The notes beneath the pieces are model-generated. The model had not been told where the DNA came from, made no database searches, and worked only from the letters and a program-made list of their open reading frames with translations. Positions 45,924 to 58,106 of a stretch of 64,000 bases of DNA are shown piece by piece. A program made the position numbers and the translations under genes. Numbering within the stretch: position 1 is the first letter of the stretch; the number at the start of each line of letters is the position of its first letter. The DNA is taken from NCBI GenBank assembly GCA_037178855.1, contig JASJZC010000005.1, positions 9,486,001 through 9,550,000 of the forward strand, read 5' to 3'. This stretch comes from Oscheius sp. JU75 (Eukaryota > Nematoda > Chromadorea > Rhabditida > Rhabditidae).

Positions 45924-46595
45924 TTAAGCGCATCCCATTCTTTCGACCACAAGCCCGGCGTCTATATATCCCATAGTTCCGGCCATGTTTGAACAGATAA
46001 GCAAACCCGAAGGTACTCCTATCATAGGCCATACTCCTCCTTTTTTGGTCAAAAAATATGGACTTGAGCACATCGCATTTAGTCTGAATACAACCGATAT
46101 TTAAAAAAAAATTTCAACATACTGGCAGTCTGTTCCCACTTGCGTGACAGTTATTGCAGTGACAGTCATACAGGTAATTGGCGCACCAAATGGATCCATT
46201 GGTCCGTCTCCTGGTATGCAAGGAGGCGGTATCGTGCAAAATGAACACTCTAAAAACAATAGTTACTATATGTCCCGTTGACCTGCTGTTTATTTGCTTC
46301 GCTAAAAACGTACCGGCTGTTGTCGTCGTAGTCATCTCTGAAGAAGTTGTAGGTGTTTCGGTAGTGGTAATTTCGGTCATGTCATCTGCTGAAATTTTTT
46401 ATACATTCAAGCATCTTATAGCGGCTTTTCAAGTTTTTTTTGCATGAAAGTACAGCTGGAAAAAATGTATTTCGATGAAGCATACCATAGAAGTAATCTG
46501 ACAAAATACTACTCACGCGAGTTTGTAGGAAGACATCCAGTAGCCAAGTTAGCTGTTAGAGACAGCGCGAAGACCAACAAATTCACAACGACCAT
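45924..46595 (-). CDS. Secreted C6-domain protein, single domain
   Basis: Four exons 5' to 3': 46517-46595, 46314-46388, 46123-46249, 45924-46083; 146 residues. A signal peptide (VVVNLLVFALSLTANLA) leads into GCLPTNS, then a Thr-rich linker (DDMTEITTTETPTTSSEMTT), then one Cys-rich module with CSFCTIPPPC, ITCM, DCQ, MCSSPYFL, ICSNMAGTMGY and a final ERMGCA. This matches the nematode C6 domain layout (secreted, Thr linker, six cysteines). The function of C6 proteins is not established. The gene lies about 460 bp from a larger paralogue with the same exon plan. AATAAA overlaps the stop region. Confidence 0.75.
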
Positions 46596-46628
46596 AGAAT
46601 CGCCGCCGGATGAAGTTCAAATGACCTT

Positions 46629-47048
46629 TTGCTAGTCTTTCAGCCAGCTATGTTCGATCGTCTCGCTGGCGATCAACCTATTCCTGTTGCGGCTGCCGAA
46701 AAAAGGATATTACAGGTTACGTGCGAGATTTCGCCATTGTCTTTCGCGAAACTACCCGTCTTTATCGACGATCCAGTTCATTCTCTGTTTGCGATCTTTA
46801 TCGTTTGCAAAGTAATGTACAGTGAAGTACCTCCTTCAAAGCTGCCCAAGTTTTTCTCTAGATACGCTTTTACTTTGGAGGAAGTTAGTGCTAATTCACT
46901 GACCTTAAAAAGGATAGAAGCATTGCGCCAAGTCGAGGATCAAACTTGTAAGCTTTTAGTTGAAGCTAGCGCCATTTCCATTTCTCTTATGCAAACATCG
47001 ACAAGACAAACCACTGCCACCGCGGCAACTAACCAACAGTTGACATAA
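46629..47048 (+). CDS. Orphan open frame of 139 codons, doubtful
   Basis: Open from ATG-containing context to TGA between the two C6 genes on the opposite strand. It reads like a possible globular protein (VCKVMYSEVPPSKLPKFF, TLEEVSANSLTLKRIEAL) and ends in a Thr/Gln-rich tail. No family recognised, no upstream exon or promoter obvious, and it may simply be a non-coding spacer. Confidence 0.2.
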   Translation: MLVFQPAMFDRLAGDQPIPVAAAEKRILQVTCEISPLSFAKLPVFIDDPVHSLFAIFIVCKVMYSEVPPSKLPKFFSRYAFTLEEVSANSLTLKRIEALRQVEDQTCKLLVEASAISISLMQTSTRQTTATAATNQQLT

Positions 47049-47054
47049 AACTAT

Positions 47055-47967
47055 TTATTCGGCACATCCAAATTTGGTGATCAGGTTGCCCATCGGATCT
47101 GTGTACCCCATTGTTCCAGCTACATCTTGGCATGTTGCCGTCACTAAAGTGGCTCCATAACTAGTCCACACGTTAGTAGCTGTAAGTTTGTAATAGGCTT
47201 CCGCTGCTCCATATCCTGCACAGTCATAAACGATTCTGAAATACACTGAAAAAGAAGAGCAGTGACTTACGTGCACACTCCTACTCCGCTAGTCATTGGC
47301 ATAGCCGCCACGATATCGCAGGTGGGCAAGAGTGGACGGTCCAGAGCATCACAATTCATTGGGGCATTCGCAGTGCAGAATTGACAAACATTCGGCTCAG
47401 CACATCCAATTTTAGTGATAGGATTGCTCATGGGGTCCGTGTATCCCACTGTTCCGGTGACATCCGAGCATGTTGTCGTCAGCGTACCCGTACCGGCTGT
47501 CCACATATTGGTGCTTGTAAGCTTATACCACGCGACGTCTGCACCGTACCCAGTGCAGTCAGTAGTAATTCTGTTCTGATATATAGCCAAAAAGTTCACC
47601 TACACACAGTTGCCCATTGCGTCTCGCGTTGGTGTGCCCATGACAGCGGTACAAGCACTCGGGCTAGCTGGACTGTCAGCTGCATCGCAATCGACTGGGA
47701 CTGGCATACAGTATTGGCAGTCGACAGCTGGAATATTTCCGGTTTGATAAAAAATAAAAAACTGTTAAGTTACCTACCGGTAGTTGTTGTTGTTGTCGTT
47801 GCCTCAGTCGTAGTTGTGATTTCCGTCATGTCATCTGCTGAAATTCAAATTTTCGTACAATCGGGATAGCAAATCAGCTAAGTTGGATCAAACTTACGTG
47901 AATTGGTTGGCAAACATCCAAAAACGAAGTTGGCTGTAGTCATTAAACAGAATGAAGGTAGATTCAT
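47055..47967 (-). CDS. Secreted C6-domain protein, two domains
   Basis: Five exons 5' to 3': 47898-47967, 47778-47837, 47604-47727, 47271-47570, 47055-47235; 244 residues. The first exon ends CLPTNS, as in the neighbouring paralogue, followed by DDMTEITTTTEATTTTTT and two tandem C6 modules. Module 1 runs from CQYCMPVPVDC through TCSDVTGTVGYTDPM to IGCAE; module 2 from CQFCTANAPMNC through TCQDVAGTMGYTDPM to FGCAE-stop. The modules share about half their residues, so one arose by internal duplication. The intron between exons 3 and 4 is only 33 nt if the phase-preserving acceptor is used. The N-terminus is a weak signal peptide beginning at ATG 47967. Role unknown; extracellular by inference. 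Confidence 0.8.
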
Positions 47968-49137
47968 TGCCAAATATAATCCTTTGAGAACACCTCCTTA
48001 TCTCTGAAAAAGACCAAATATGGTTCCTTACAGGATTTTATAGGTCGACAATCGGTTGAGACGTGTTTTGCGCTTAGATCGCCGAGTATCTCGGAATGAG
48101 ATCTCCGTTCAGACCTTCGTAAAGTACAACAACTTAGTATTTTACGTCCGGGCACGTGAGATCTCGCGCAGCTGATAAAAAAAATTGCAGAGACTAGAGA
48201 AATGCAGAAGAGAACGAGCACAATGCTGCTATAGTGGAAGTTTTCGCAGAATATCGACAAACTGTAGTCTTTTATCCAGAACAAGCAAATTTTGTTTACC
48301 ATTCGCATTCAGGTCGCAACATTTAGCGTTCCTTTTCCCCTACTTTACACATTTTCTCTCCCTCTGTGCCACTCTGATCTCTCTTGTTGGAGGATGCATA
48401 CTTTCTTTTACTTTTTTTTGCGGGTGTGCGTATGCCATGATGCCAAACTACGTACAGCCTTTGAAAAGCGTTTCGGGTCACATTACATCACAGCTTTTCT
48501 ATCCAGTTGTAATGCACCTCGTTTTGATGTTTTTGATATTTTGTTCTAAATAGTTTTATTTTCAGCAGCGACGTATGAAAATCCGTAATTGCATTCCTTC
48601 GTTCCGTCACTTTTTCCTTTTTCATCATCACGAAATCTCAATCAACAGAGGGCTACTGCTCGTTTTGTTCTGCATTTCTGCCGTTGTAACTGAAACAAAT
48701 CCGTAAATATTCTTCTTGTTTGCCTTTAGAAATTTCAAGTCTCACAAAATGTTAGCGTATAAGCTGCTCCTCAGTATGAATTATGAAAGCGACCTGTAGT
48801 GCAGTAGTTCCATGATTTCTCACAAAATGGTCGTTTTGCATTTTTCAATGTTTTCTGACTTCTGAGTGTGCTCAAGCGATTCATGATGTCAAAAAACACG
48901 TCAGATACGCCACCTTTACTAGCCAATCATCAAGAAAAATGTAGACAATAGACGCTGATTTTCGCTGTTACGCTGTTAGGTGTTTTCGCTAAAACAGTTG
49001 TATATGACGTACGTTTTGAGGCTTAATTAATTGAAGAGACTTCGAAGTCGAGAAAATGAGTGCGAGGCTCCGAAAAACTCACGTTTACTCACTTTTACAA
49101 CTTTCAGATGTCATGCACCAACTTGATTTGAGCAAAC
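47968..49137. other. Intergenic, no gene seen
   Basis: One plus frame (48185-48553) contains hydrophobic stretches but no family feature, and no exons around it. Otherwise nothing recognised. Confidence 0.4.
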
Positions 49138-49823
49138 TACGACGATGATGGAGTTTTGGAGGGTATGGACTGTGCATCAGTTCTACCACCAAACATAGAG
49201 AGACTTCTCGATGGAGCTCTCAGTACTATCGTCACGCTACGCGAGCACATCTGCCCGAATATACTCGTCCCGATGCAAAACCGAAGTAGGAACGCATTTT
49301 TCTTCAAACTCGCTCTCACAGCTGCGCTACTGCCGAATCAAAAATGGAATCTTTGATAGTCGCGCTGAAGGAACAAACTGGCCAAATTGTGAAAGAAAAT
49401 AGAGGAGTCGGTTTGCACGAGGACTGACATTCCGGAGGACTGCAACGAGCTCATGGCAATGATAGGCAGCCAGCCAGTCAAATTCGTTGCAGATGTCAAC
49501 GAAAAGATGTTTGACTTTCTGTGCATGGACGCAGAATCGAATAATATCGTGAGTCCTTCTCTCAGTCAGATTTTATGACATGTTACAGGTGCAAAAATGT
49601 GTTCAAGTCATACCACTACTTAATGGAACCATATCGGAAAAGTCTGACGGAAGCATCTGGAAAAATTTGCGCCAATCATAAACATCTGGGCATGTGGCTT
49701 GGAAAAGAACCCTTTTGTCCCCTCGTAACAACGAAGATGGCAAAATTCGATGGCCTAATTGTCAACGTATTTGATTTACTCTACAAGAGTGCCTGTCCAG
49801 AAAAAACTCCAATACCTAAGTAA
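49138..49823 (+). CDS. Possible secreted Cys-containing protein, exon chain unresolved
   Basis: Three protein-like blocks on plus: NYDDDGVLEGMDCASVLPPN onward to about 49358, DIPEDCNELMAMIGSQPVKF to NNI at about 49550, and CKNVFKSYHYLMEP to PIPK at about 49821, flanked by plausible GT and AG sites at 49551 and 49589. The cysteine spacing and helical character recall nematode DUF19-type secreted proteins, but blocks 2 and 3 do not join in phase with the visible sites and no start was fixed. It may be a decayed gene. Confidence 0.3.
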
Positions 49824-50017
49824 GCTCTCTCTCTCTCTCTTCGATTTCCAAAGACTTTTATAACCCAAACAACGTTTGATTTAGCTGCTCATCGGCCAAG
49901 AAGGCACGAAAAGAGAGCTTGTCAATGTTAGAAGTAGGAAGTGCAGCAATTTTGAATGAAATCGAAGTGTCTGTCTGTAGCCTCTATGTCAAAGACTAGT
50001 TTTTGTTCTTTTTTAAT

Positions 50018-51853
50018 TTAAAACGTAGCCACAGCAGTCCTCGAAGCGTTACTCCTTTTTCCTAGAAAACTCTCTTTGATGACTCGATTGACAATAATGT
50101 AGATAATGGGATAGACTCCACTATTCAGAATCCACATTAGATTGAGAGCTGTGTCAGTCCACAATGAAGCTGGTAAGAGCTGAACTCCGAAGTGTTGACA
50201 CTAAACCTCTCAACATACGTAGCTATTGTGCCAAAAAAAGTTCAAAACTGTGCAGTAAAGTGTTATAACTATGACTTGCTGTAGTATTTTTGTTTCCACC
50301 CTCCGATCGTGCGGATTCAATTTGCGCAAATTCTAAAAGTAGGACTTATAATAACGGACTTCTCATAAGAGCACCTGTTTGTGATAGGCGATAGTTAAAA
50401 TGTAGAAAAATGCTGAAATGATAATAGTTCCCAATTCGATTACCATCTCGACATGCTGGACAAGTTCGGAGTAGGGAAGGCTGTAGTTGTAGGACCATGA
50501 ATATCTGAAAGCTATACAGTTTTCAGGCTAAGCCACGTCAAATGTTTTTCAGCATGTCCTGATTGTCATTTTCGAGATTGGAAACCTGTGTCTGTCAACC
50601 CGCATTTCCCAGATTATAGCTATCGACTTGGACAGGGAATATAGTACGAGGAAGCACCTGTTCCTAACGATGCAGATGTTTCTATCGTTTTGTCGAGAGA
50701 AGCAAAATTTTGATACAGAAAGAACCCTGTTTACTTGCATTTCAGATCGGACAGTTTCTCCACTGAGTGAGGTACTAGAGTTTGGTCATTTTGGTTCGAT
50801 CCTAGTTTTTGAACAGCACTCAGAACAACGCCCTAAGAGATTTGCCCCGCCCTACCTGGATGGAAGATATTCGATTGCTGCCCACGGAGATGCCAGTGTT
50901 GCCATGAAGAATATCCAAATAGAGGCTGCGAAAATGTACCAGTACTAAATCCGATCCACTGTTCTTACAGTTAAAGCTTACTTTCAAAGTTTTAGACTTA
51001 TAAAGATTCCTGGCTATGCTACTGCTGTTGAATTGAAGGAACCTATTCAGAGCTAATATCAACGTCATGATTGTGTAGCCGACATAACAGGGAGTGGCAA
51101 TAACTCCCAGAACTTGTGGTAACCATGAGATCCATTTAGTTTGAAAAATTGTCATAAGTCCTGTTAAAAAATGTGGTAAACACTGGGTAACGTCGAGCAT
51201 TCCCAAAACGAACATGAACTTATACGATGGCAGTTTCATAAGATCCTTGTCGCGTCTGATTACCTGAAATTTGTGTAGTTTTTTATTTTTGGGATTTCTG
51301 GTATCCTCCGGCCGAACAAACGGTTTGGAAGTTACAAAGTCCACAAGCCAAGCTTCTGTTTGGTTCCCATAGTTTTATCAGAACAGCTGTATGCTGGTCA
51401 GCATGCGTGACAACTCTTGTTTATACAGCTGTGATTATGTATGACAACTAGGGGAGAATGAATCAAGAGCATGAGATAAAACAACTGGTTCTACTTTTTA
51501 GCTTTCAAGAATAAAGCTTGTAGAAAAGTTCTAAAAATTTTTGATGAACCTTCGAGTTTCGAAAGAAGTGAGAACAGCATACCTTGGCTGGCCAACTGTC
51601 TCAAAAGGCAATAATTTCTAACTATTTGGAGAGCAAATAGAATTGGACATATCTTGTCAACGAAAAAGTGTTTGAAAGGATCAAACTCACAATAAGTATT
51701 GCACTATAAGAAACCCCACAAATAAGAGACAAGATCATGTATAGTAATCCAACAATGATATCAGTAGTTGGTGTCCTTACTGAAACACAAACTTGAGAAG
51801 TGCATCGAGGCATAAACGCTACCTTCGTATGTATCAGTAACATTCGTTGACAT
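50018..51853 (-). CDS. srt-class chemoreceptor GPCR
   Basis: Seven exons 5' to 3': 51823-51853, 51691-51779, 50982-51263, 50856-50944, 50375-50504, 50219-50332, 50018-50179; 298 residues, all phases consistent. TM1 GLLYMILSLICGVSY; then YKFMFVLGMLDVTQ, the srt TM2 motif; LILALNRFLQF ends TM3; TM4 WYIFAASIWIFFMATL; TM5 with IISAFFYILTIAYHK; KILQQVIVITLYC in TM6; and MWILNSGVYPIIYIIVNRVIK, the TM7 pattern with PxIY and N. Length and motif order fit the nematode srt family of chemosensory receptors. Introns 2 and 4 are longer (427 and 351 nt). Ligand and cell type unknown. Confidence 0.88.
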
Positions 51854-52738
51854 TTAGCCATAAAAATGAAGATTTAACTTCTAGAGAAAACAACAGAAAC
51901 CGATTAGATTCCAGCTGTGCACTTGGGGGACGCTAATTATTCCAATTGCACAGAGCGGAATGTGATCAGACCAACCACATTATCAGAGAATGGAATATGA
52001 AAAATGGAACTCGCTCATGTTCGAATTTTCTGTGACATTTTGTCCCAAGTGCAACAAGGAACAGGACGGCATTTCGATTCTTGCCTCACTTGATTTTGTC
52101 CGTGACATCAACGGGCCGCCGAGATTAGAGACATGGCGCGGTATCATTTCGGCCCGAAAGCTAGTTCCTTGATTGTCCAGAGGCTGCTGCAAATTGAGAA
52201 AAAATTGAGGTTGGAGGTTCTAATTCGATTTAATTTCTGGGTACCACAGGTATGCTACTATCTGCCGGGAATATAGCTAGGGTTGGGTATGCAGCATAAT
52301 CTGCCGCCAGATGGTACAGGTAGGACACGAGTCTTCAAACCGAAGTCGAAGACGAAATAGCCCTTTATAGTCAAAGAAGACGTTTTTCAGAGCTGCGATG
52401 TTGCGCAAAGTTTATGATTTTGATACAGACACAACTTAGCTGAACTTCAAAACGCGGAAAAACAAAGTTTTTGGCTGGAAATAGTGTATGTATTGGCACA
52501 TGGAAGAAGGGCCCCTGGCACGTTAAAAAGATCACCAGATATTAGGAAATCCCTATACCCTAAGTCAAAAGTCTTTCTTCCTGAACGTTGCGTCACGGAT
52601 CTTTCTTTTTCGATCCTGTATCATTGTCTCTCTCCACAAAATGATTCGATTCTCCCCGCCACTGGCATTGCGTTCGAGCTGTTTCCGCGCCAGGGTAGCT
52701 ATCCGTAGGCTAGCTTTTCACCATCCCCACGCGCGCCA
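51854..52738. other. Intergenic between divergent srt and ground-like/Hog genes
   Basis: Likely holds both promoters, since the flanking genes are transcribed away from each other. No gene or repeat recognised. Confidence 0.5.
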
Positions 52739-55700
52739 ATGCGCACCTTTGTTATCCTACTCTTTCTACTCGCATGTCTAGAAGCTGACAAGAAGTTGAA
52801 GAAGGTTCGCTTCAAGAACAATAGGATTCTCAAGTGTTCGAGGCGTCTGGCTCCGAGTAAGCGATAACTTTGTACAAGACTATGGATAGTAGACAGTGAC
52901 AGTGAGAATGATACAATGTCCTTACAGAAAAAGTCTCCACTCACATCGCTGGAGATCTATGCTGTGATCCAGATCTCGAAGATGTGCTGATGAACGTTAG
53001 AGAGTACAGAAATGAGACACTAGGAGATACCGCCAAGGTTCGTTTCTTTTTGAAATTTGCGGCACATCCATTGCGTAAGTCGGAGGCTAAAGCTTGTTAT
53101 ACGCATTGAAACTCGGTCGGGATCATTACATAATCCTAGTGCCCTATCCAGATTTTTCTCGCGTGGTTGAGACACAATGTCGCTGCGCTGTGATAATTAA
53201 TCGAAAGATCTCTTGTTGTAAAAGATTCGGATTATTGTGCCTGGTTTGCGATCTCTTCTATGGGGTTTTTTGAATCACCACTACTATCGAATCACAGAAG
53301 TATTTTCATTTCTTTTAGAAATGGCAAATCCTCCTTCACAACATGTACAACCACTCCTTTGAAGTCATCATCAGTAGTGAAGACTTTGTCGTGTCCAGTT
53401 ACTACCATGGCCAAAGAATCTGCAAAATAAGAACGGCTGGTACATATGGTCTCCACGTTTTGGCTTATCAAACTCCTGGAAAGGTTCAACTTCATTCAAC
53501 TTTACATTCAACGCTGTTTCAGAAACACTACGATGTCTTCGACAAAGACATTGAGCGATGGCTTCAGTCCATCGATGCCCAGGAGGATCTTGGCTCTACC
53601 TTAGATCCAGACTTCGACAGGGAAGACTGGCCAGACATTCGAGAGGATCCTGTGGCTGACTTGAAGACAGGGACACATTGTAAAAGACGACGGAGGGATG
53701 GAAATCGTTGCTGTGACAGGAACATGTACTTGTTGATGAGAGCTGCCATGGACGAACTGTACACGAGTCCAGTCTTTAACACGAGTAGGGAGACACTAGG
53801 AGTAGTGGCTAACGTGAGTCACTGGCAAGCTCACTATTACTTTGGTTTTCAGGTCATCAAAAAGCGGGTACAGGCCCAATTTGCTCGCGCCATGGAAGTG
53901 ATCAGTTCCTACGACGACTTCACTCTCGTCACCTATTCCATAGGTGATTTCATATGCAAGTTTCAACGCTACGGAGTCATTGTATTGTCCTACGAAGCTC
54001 CTCATCAGTCAGGGGTAGGCATTGAATACATTAGCCGACATCACACTTGAAAAATGTTACAGGCTCACTGAAAAGAAAGAAATTAACATTTTCAGTACAA
54101 CGCTTATGACAAGGATAAAGAAGCTGTTTTTACGGCACTCTCTCTGGACGAGCCTCTCGGTACTCTTAATGAAACTTTACCGGGAATGCATTCCTTATTG
54201 ACGGGAATTGAACTGGAAACGGATGGCTATCGAATAGGGTTTCCGAAGGATTCTCATTGTGACCATGAGAAGAGAGACGGTAAGAATAGTGCACAGCTAG
54301 CTGTTTCGGTAAACTTGCAGTTCTTATTTGGTTCCTCTTGAATCCTGTTCAGAATTTTGATAGTTGCAATACTCTTGAATGCTTTAGGGATGAAATGCTG
54401 CCACATGGAGCTCTTTCAATCGATGCACAACAGCATCATGGATATGAAAGACGACGATTCTTTCAATGTTATTGACAGACGTTTTGTTGCCACGGTAAGT
54501 CAAATGACAATGACAGAGAGATAGAGACAGGAACAGTGAGTCACAATGTGTTTCAGAACATTCGAAAAGCAGCAGAGCTTGCTATCAAAGAACCCCTGGA
54601 GATGATCATTTCTAATAGTCCGTTTCACGTTGCCACACATCATGATGGAGACTGCACTTGTGCTTTTAAGGCGGACCAGTACTATATTAAAACGTGGAGT
54701 ACACCTGGAGGAAACTATTCCATTGGAGACGATCATTTTGCTGACAATGGTCACACTTCGTTTGTTGGATGTGCAGGGAACAATACGTCTCTCGAAGGTA
54801 AGAGTGCTTGAAACTTGGAGAGTCAAAAATTTAGGTGCCACTTGTTGCAACAAGACGCTCAGATTCGCCATCTCTAGAACGTTACATGAGTCTTCGCATT
54901 TGGATTTCAGTAAGATGGACACTAACGAGGTTTCCAGAGTAAGTCATTGTCCCTTTGTCTTTCTGTTTTTATGTCAATTTATTTCTACTGCTCATATATT
55001 TCAGGCTTTAGCCCGTTCAGCTCAATCCCAGTTCCAAGCCAGAGTAGAGACAGTTGTATCCCGTGGGAACTTCATCTGGAACTCTCCAGGGGCTCGTGAG
55101 ACGGATATCACCTGCAAGCTGGATCTCTTCCAGTTCCATGCTCTCATTTTCCAGACTGATCTGGTAAAAAGGACTATTCCCTCTAGACTCTTCAATTTTT
55201 CAGAATCCACTCCCAGACGAATTTATCGACACAGACGTTGTTCCAAGTCATGGCTTTGAATCGGCAGCTGCTGCTTCGGCGTATCTAACTTTCGCAATTC
55301 ACAATTTCCCACTTGTTCAGGGCCGCAGCAGCTGCCGTGCCGCCAGTTCCGCCTCCCAGTGCAAATGCTAATGCAAATGCAAATGCGAACAGTAATTCGA
55401 ATGCTAACTCGAATAGTAACTCCAATTCGAACTCGAATTCAAATTCAAACTCGAATTCCAATTCCAATTCTAACTCCAACTCCAACTCTAACGCTCAGTC
55501 ACAGTCCCAGGCGAACGCAAACGCCAACGCTAATGCTCAAGCAGTCGCCCAAGCTCCTCCCGTACCACCTCCTCCAGTTCCTCCAAACCCTATTATTCCT
55601 GTTCTACCATTCAATTTGCTGGACGTCAACTACCAAAACCAACTTTTGTCCGTATTCAGCTGCTTCTCTGGAGAGACAATGGTCACCACACCGACTGGAC

Positions 55701-56940
55701 AGAGGAGGATAGATGAAGTTCAAGTCAATGACCATGTTCTGACAGCAAACGGAGAGCATGTGAGTACTGAGCTAGAGAAAGATCAAACCTTGTAGGCATT
55801 CTTCACTCCAATAACTTTGTGGATTCATCGCGATAGCGACATTACTACGAACTACATAGTGATCCGAACCCGAAACCGCCTTCTTCAAATTACACCAAGG
55901 CATCTAATCTATCGAGTCAGGAGAGAAGGTACGAGACCATTAAGTTGACCCAATCCATAACTTTCAGACTGTAAGGGAACCATTACAAATGTTCCTGAAC
56001 ATGGGGAAGTCTTTGCTCAAGATGTGGAGATGGGAGATTGCCTCTACGTACTGGATAAGGTAGGCTGAACAGCGGAACTGCGACTGTTAACTGAACTAAT
56101 TTCTGATTTTAAACATCCATTCGCTTTATGCTAATTCCTCTTTTCAACTTTTCTTATTGCTCCTTGGGGAGAGCCGTACCTGGCCATGGTGCAGCGCCAG
56201 GTCGACACATGAGAAGGCACTGGCAAGCCTATTCAAGTCTCAAAAATCGGTTAACCTTGTACGACGGAATAGCGACGTATATCGAAGGTTATTTCGATAA
56301 GAACGATTACTACACTTTGATCTGAGCCAGTAAGGCCAGAAGCGATGCGGTTGAGTCTTTTACCGGGTCTATCCGTTGTTGCTAACGAATAGGGAGAACT
56401 GGTGCGACTCGGGGTCGCGGGAGGCAGAGATGCAGAGGGCGACGCAGTTGCACTAGGCTAATATGCATTTTCTCTTTTATTATTGCGGGCTAACTTCTTC
56501 TCCTCCTGATAATGTTATAGCATTATATAAAACAATTCTAGTAGACAGATAGTGAGACAGAGTGACATTACCATTTTAGGGTCTCTGGAAGTTGGAACCT
56601 GTTATCAGTGCCACCAAGACAAGAATCAAAGGAATCTATGCTCCACTGACTCCCAATGGCAGAATCATCGTGAACAACATTCTCTCCTCATGTTTAGCCG
56701 AGTTCAAAGAACACGTCGTTATGACCACCTACTTTAATGTAAGTTTTTGACTCTACAGCTGAAAGTCTGCATGTTTCCAGTTAATCTCACGGATCCAAAA
56801 AATCTTCTACGATGCTGGAAGTTGGATAGCTACAGAGGTATGTCTTGAGGCCAAACATAGCAAACTCCTTTCAGATGGAGTTCCCATACTTCGTGCCAAT
56901 GCTTTGTGATGTGCTGGGCATCGTGCTTCCTACAAACTGA
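52739..56940 (+). CDS. Hedgehog-related protein: four ground-like domains plus Hint/Hog domain
   Basis: Seventeen exons: 52739-52856, 52928-53037, 53319-53483, 53523-53813, 53853-54014, 54096-54279, 54388-54494, 54557-54797, 54835-54938, 55005-55163, 55204-55280, 55321-55759, 55796-55928, 55968-56059, 56580-56738, 56781-56837, 56875-56940; 887 residues with every junction in phase. Signal peptide 1-16 (RTFVILLFLLACLEA). Four ground-like modules at about 48-130, 175-280, 340-440 and 460-547, each with a CC pair (GDLCCDPDL, NRCCDRNM, MKCCHMEL, ATCCNKTL) and a later FEVIIS.../ICK-type half. Then an Ala/Pro linker with an Asn/Ser/Ala run, and a Hint domain from Cys687 (SCFSGETMV) through TPITLWIHR, LQITPRHLIYR and GIYAPLTPNGRIIVNN. 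The nucleophile Cys and TxxH His needed for autocleavage are present. Such proteins act in cuticle and moulting in C. elegans. Several modules per protein is unusual. Confidence 0.92.
55360..55545 (+). repeat. Asn-Ser/Asn-Ala coding low-complexity run
   Basis: Hexanucleotide-like coding repeat (AAY TCN and AAY GCN) inside exon 12, giving alternating Asn-Ser and Asn-Ala with a short Gln-Ser part. Codons vary at third positions, so it is not a recent perfect microsatellite. It links the ground-like part to the Hint domain. Confidence 0.85.
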
Positions 56941-58106
56941 AAGACGGGTACTTCAAGTAAGAAGGAGAAGACAAATATTTATTGTGAAAAGCTATTAATA
57001 AATCGATTTATATCCGTGGAACTCATCATCTGACACCAGGAAGAAGTATTTAAAGTGCTCTGCTTGAAAATTCTTCAGATTTTTTTCTGTTTCTACTCAT
57101 TGAAAGGTTTTTCCAGTAGTGTGTTTTATGTCTTATTCTTGCTATTCAAAGAACCGTTATCCTTATCTGTGACAGACTACGTGCAAGGGCATTGACACTT
57201 GTACTTCCATTTCTTTCAGGGTAAGGCGATAAAGAATAGTATTTGATAAAGCGTTTCCCAAAGGATAATATAAATTTCATTCGGACACAAATACATGCGA
57301 GACTGGATCTTCAAGCAAAGTCAAACGAGAAGCCACAGCAGATTCTACCTTTCCGATACAAAAAAGTTACAAATTTAAAAAAAGTAGGTGTTCAATGCGA
57401 CAACAGAAACTTTGCTCGCTTCCTATTATAATCGATCGATTCGATTGAGTTTGCAAACGGAACAATTTTCCTAGAATATTACAAAAAAAGAGCGTAAAAC
57501 CACGCGTAAAGTATACAAAATAATAGGGAAGCGCAAGAAAAAGTACTCTAGCAGGAAGATGTCGAAGCGCGAAGGGTCAAAAGCTTCAAAGAAACCTTCA
57601 ATAGGGCCTCTGACAAGCGTGTTACAATTTTTCAGGCTCTGTAAATACGTAGTTTCGGACAGGAACACGGGTATTGTTGCCAAGAAGACAAGTAGCGAGG
57701 GTGGAGCAAAACAGGAAACTGTAATAAAAAAAAATCTGAGTAGCTTTTTATGCAAATAGGTTGACAAAGAGTAGCAGGGACAACGCGATAAAAGGGCACC
57801 GGGCTGCAACCTATAACATTGGTGACCAAGATTCGGTGCGAGGAGAATAGAATCTGTCTGGTTTTAAGACAATCAAACAAGGAGGGGAAAGAGTAGAAAG
57901 CTTATGTGAAATTCTTTGCCTTGACCTAAGAATAGTTAGGCGAAGGATGAAACTGAAATCCTGCTACTCCTGACTCATTTCTCCCAAATATCAAAAAGTC
58001 CGTTCTCTGTGACGTCGAATGACTCATTCACGTGAGATTGTATCCGCTATCTCTAGTGGTTAAGAACATGACGGACATTGGATTGTTATCAGTTTATTCT
58101 GTCCTG
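56941..58106. other. Intergenic, no gene supported
   Basis: Begins with the AATAAA of the ground-like/Hog gene near 56997. Opposing open frames around 57471-57809 (minus, hydrophobic) and 57559-57759 (plus, basic) are unsupported. Confidence 0.4.

Noticed and set aside
45524..45976. 150-codon plus-strand frame at the 3' end of the first C6 gene
   Set aside because: It overlaps the last C6 exon on the other strand, has no recognisable features, and most of it lies in the C6 3' region.
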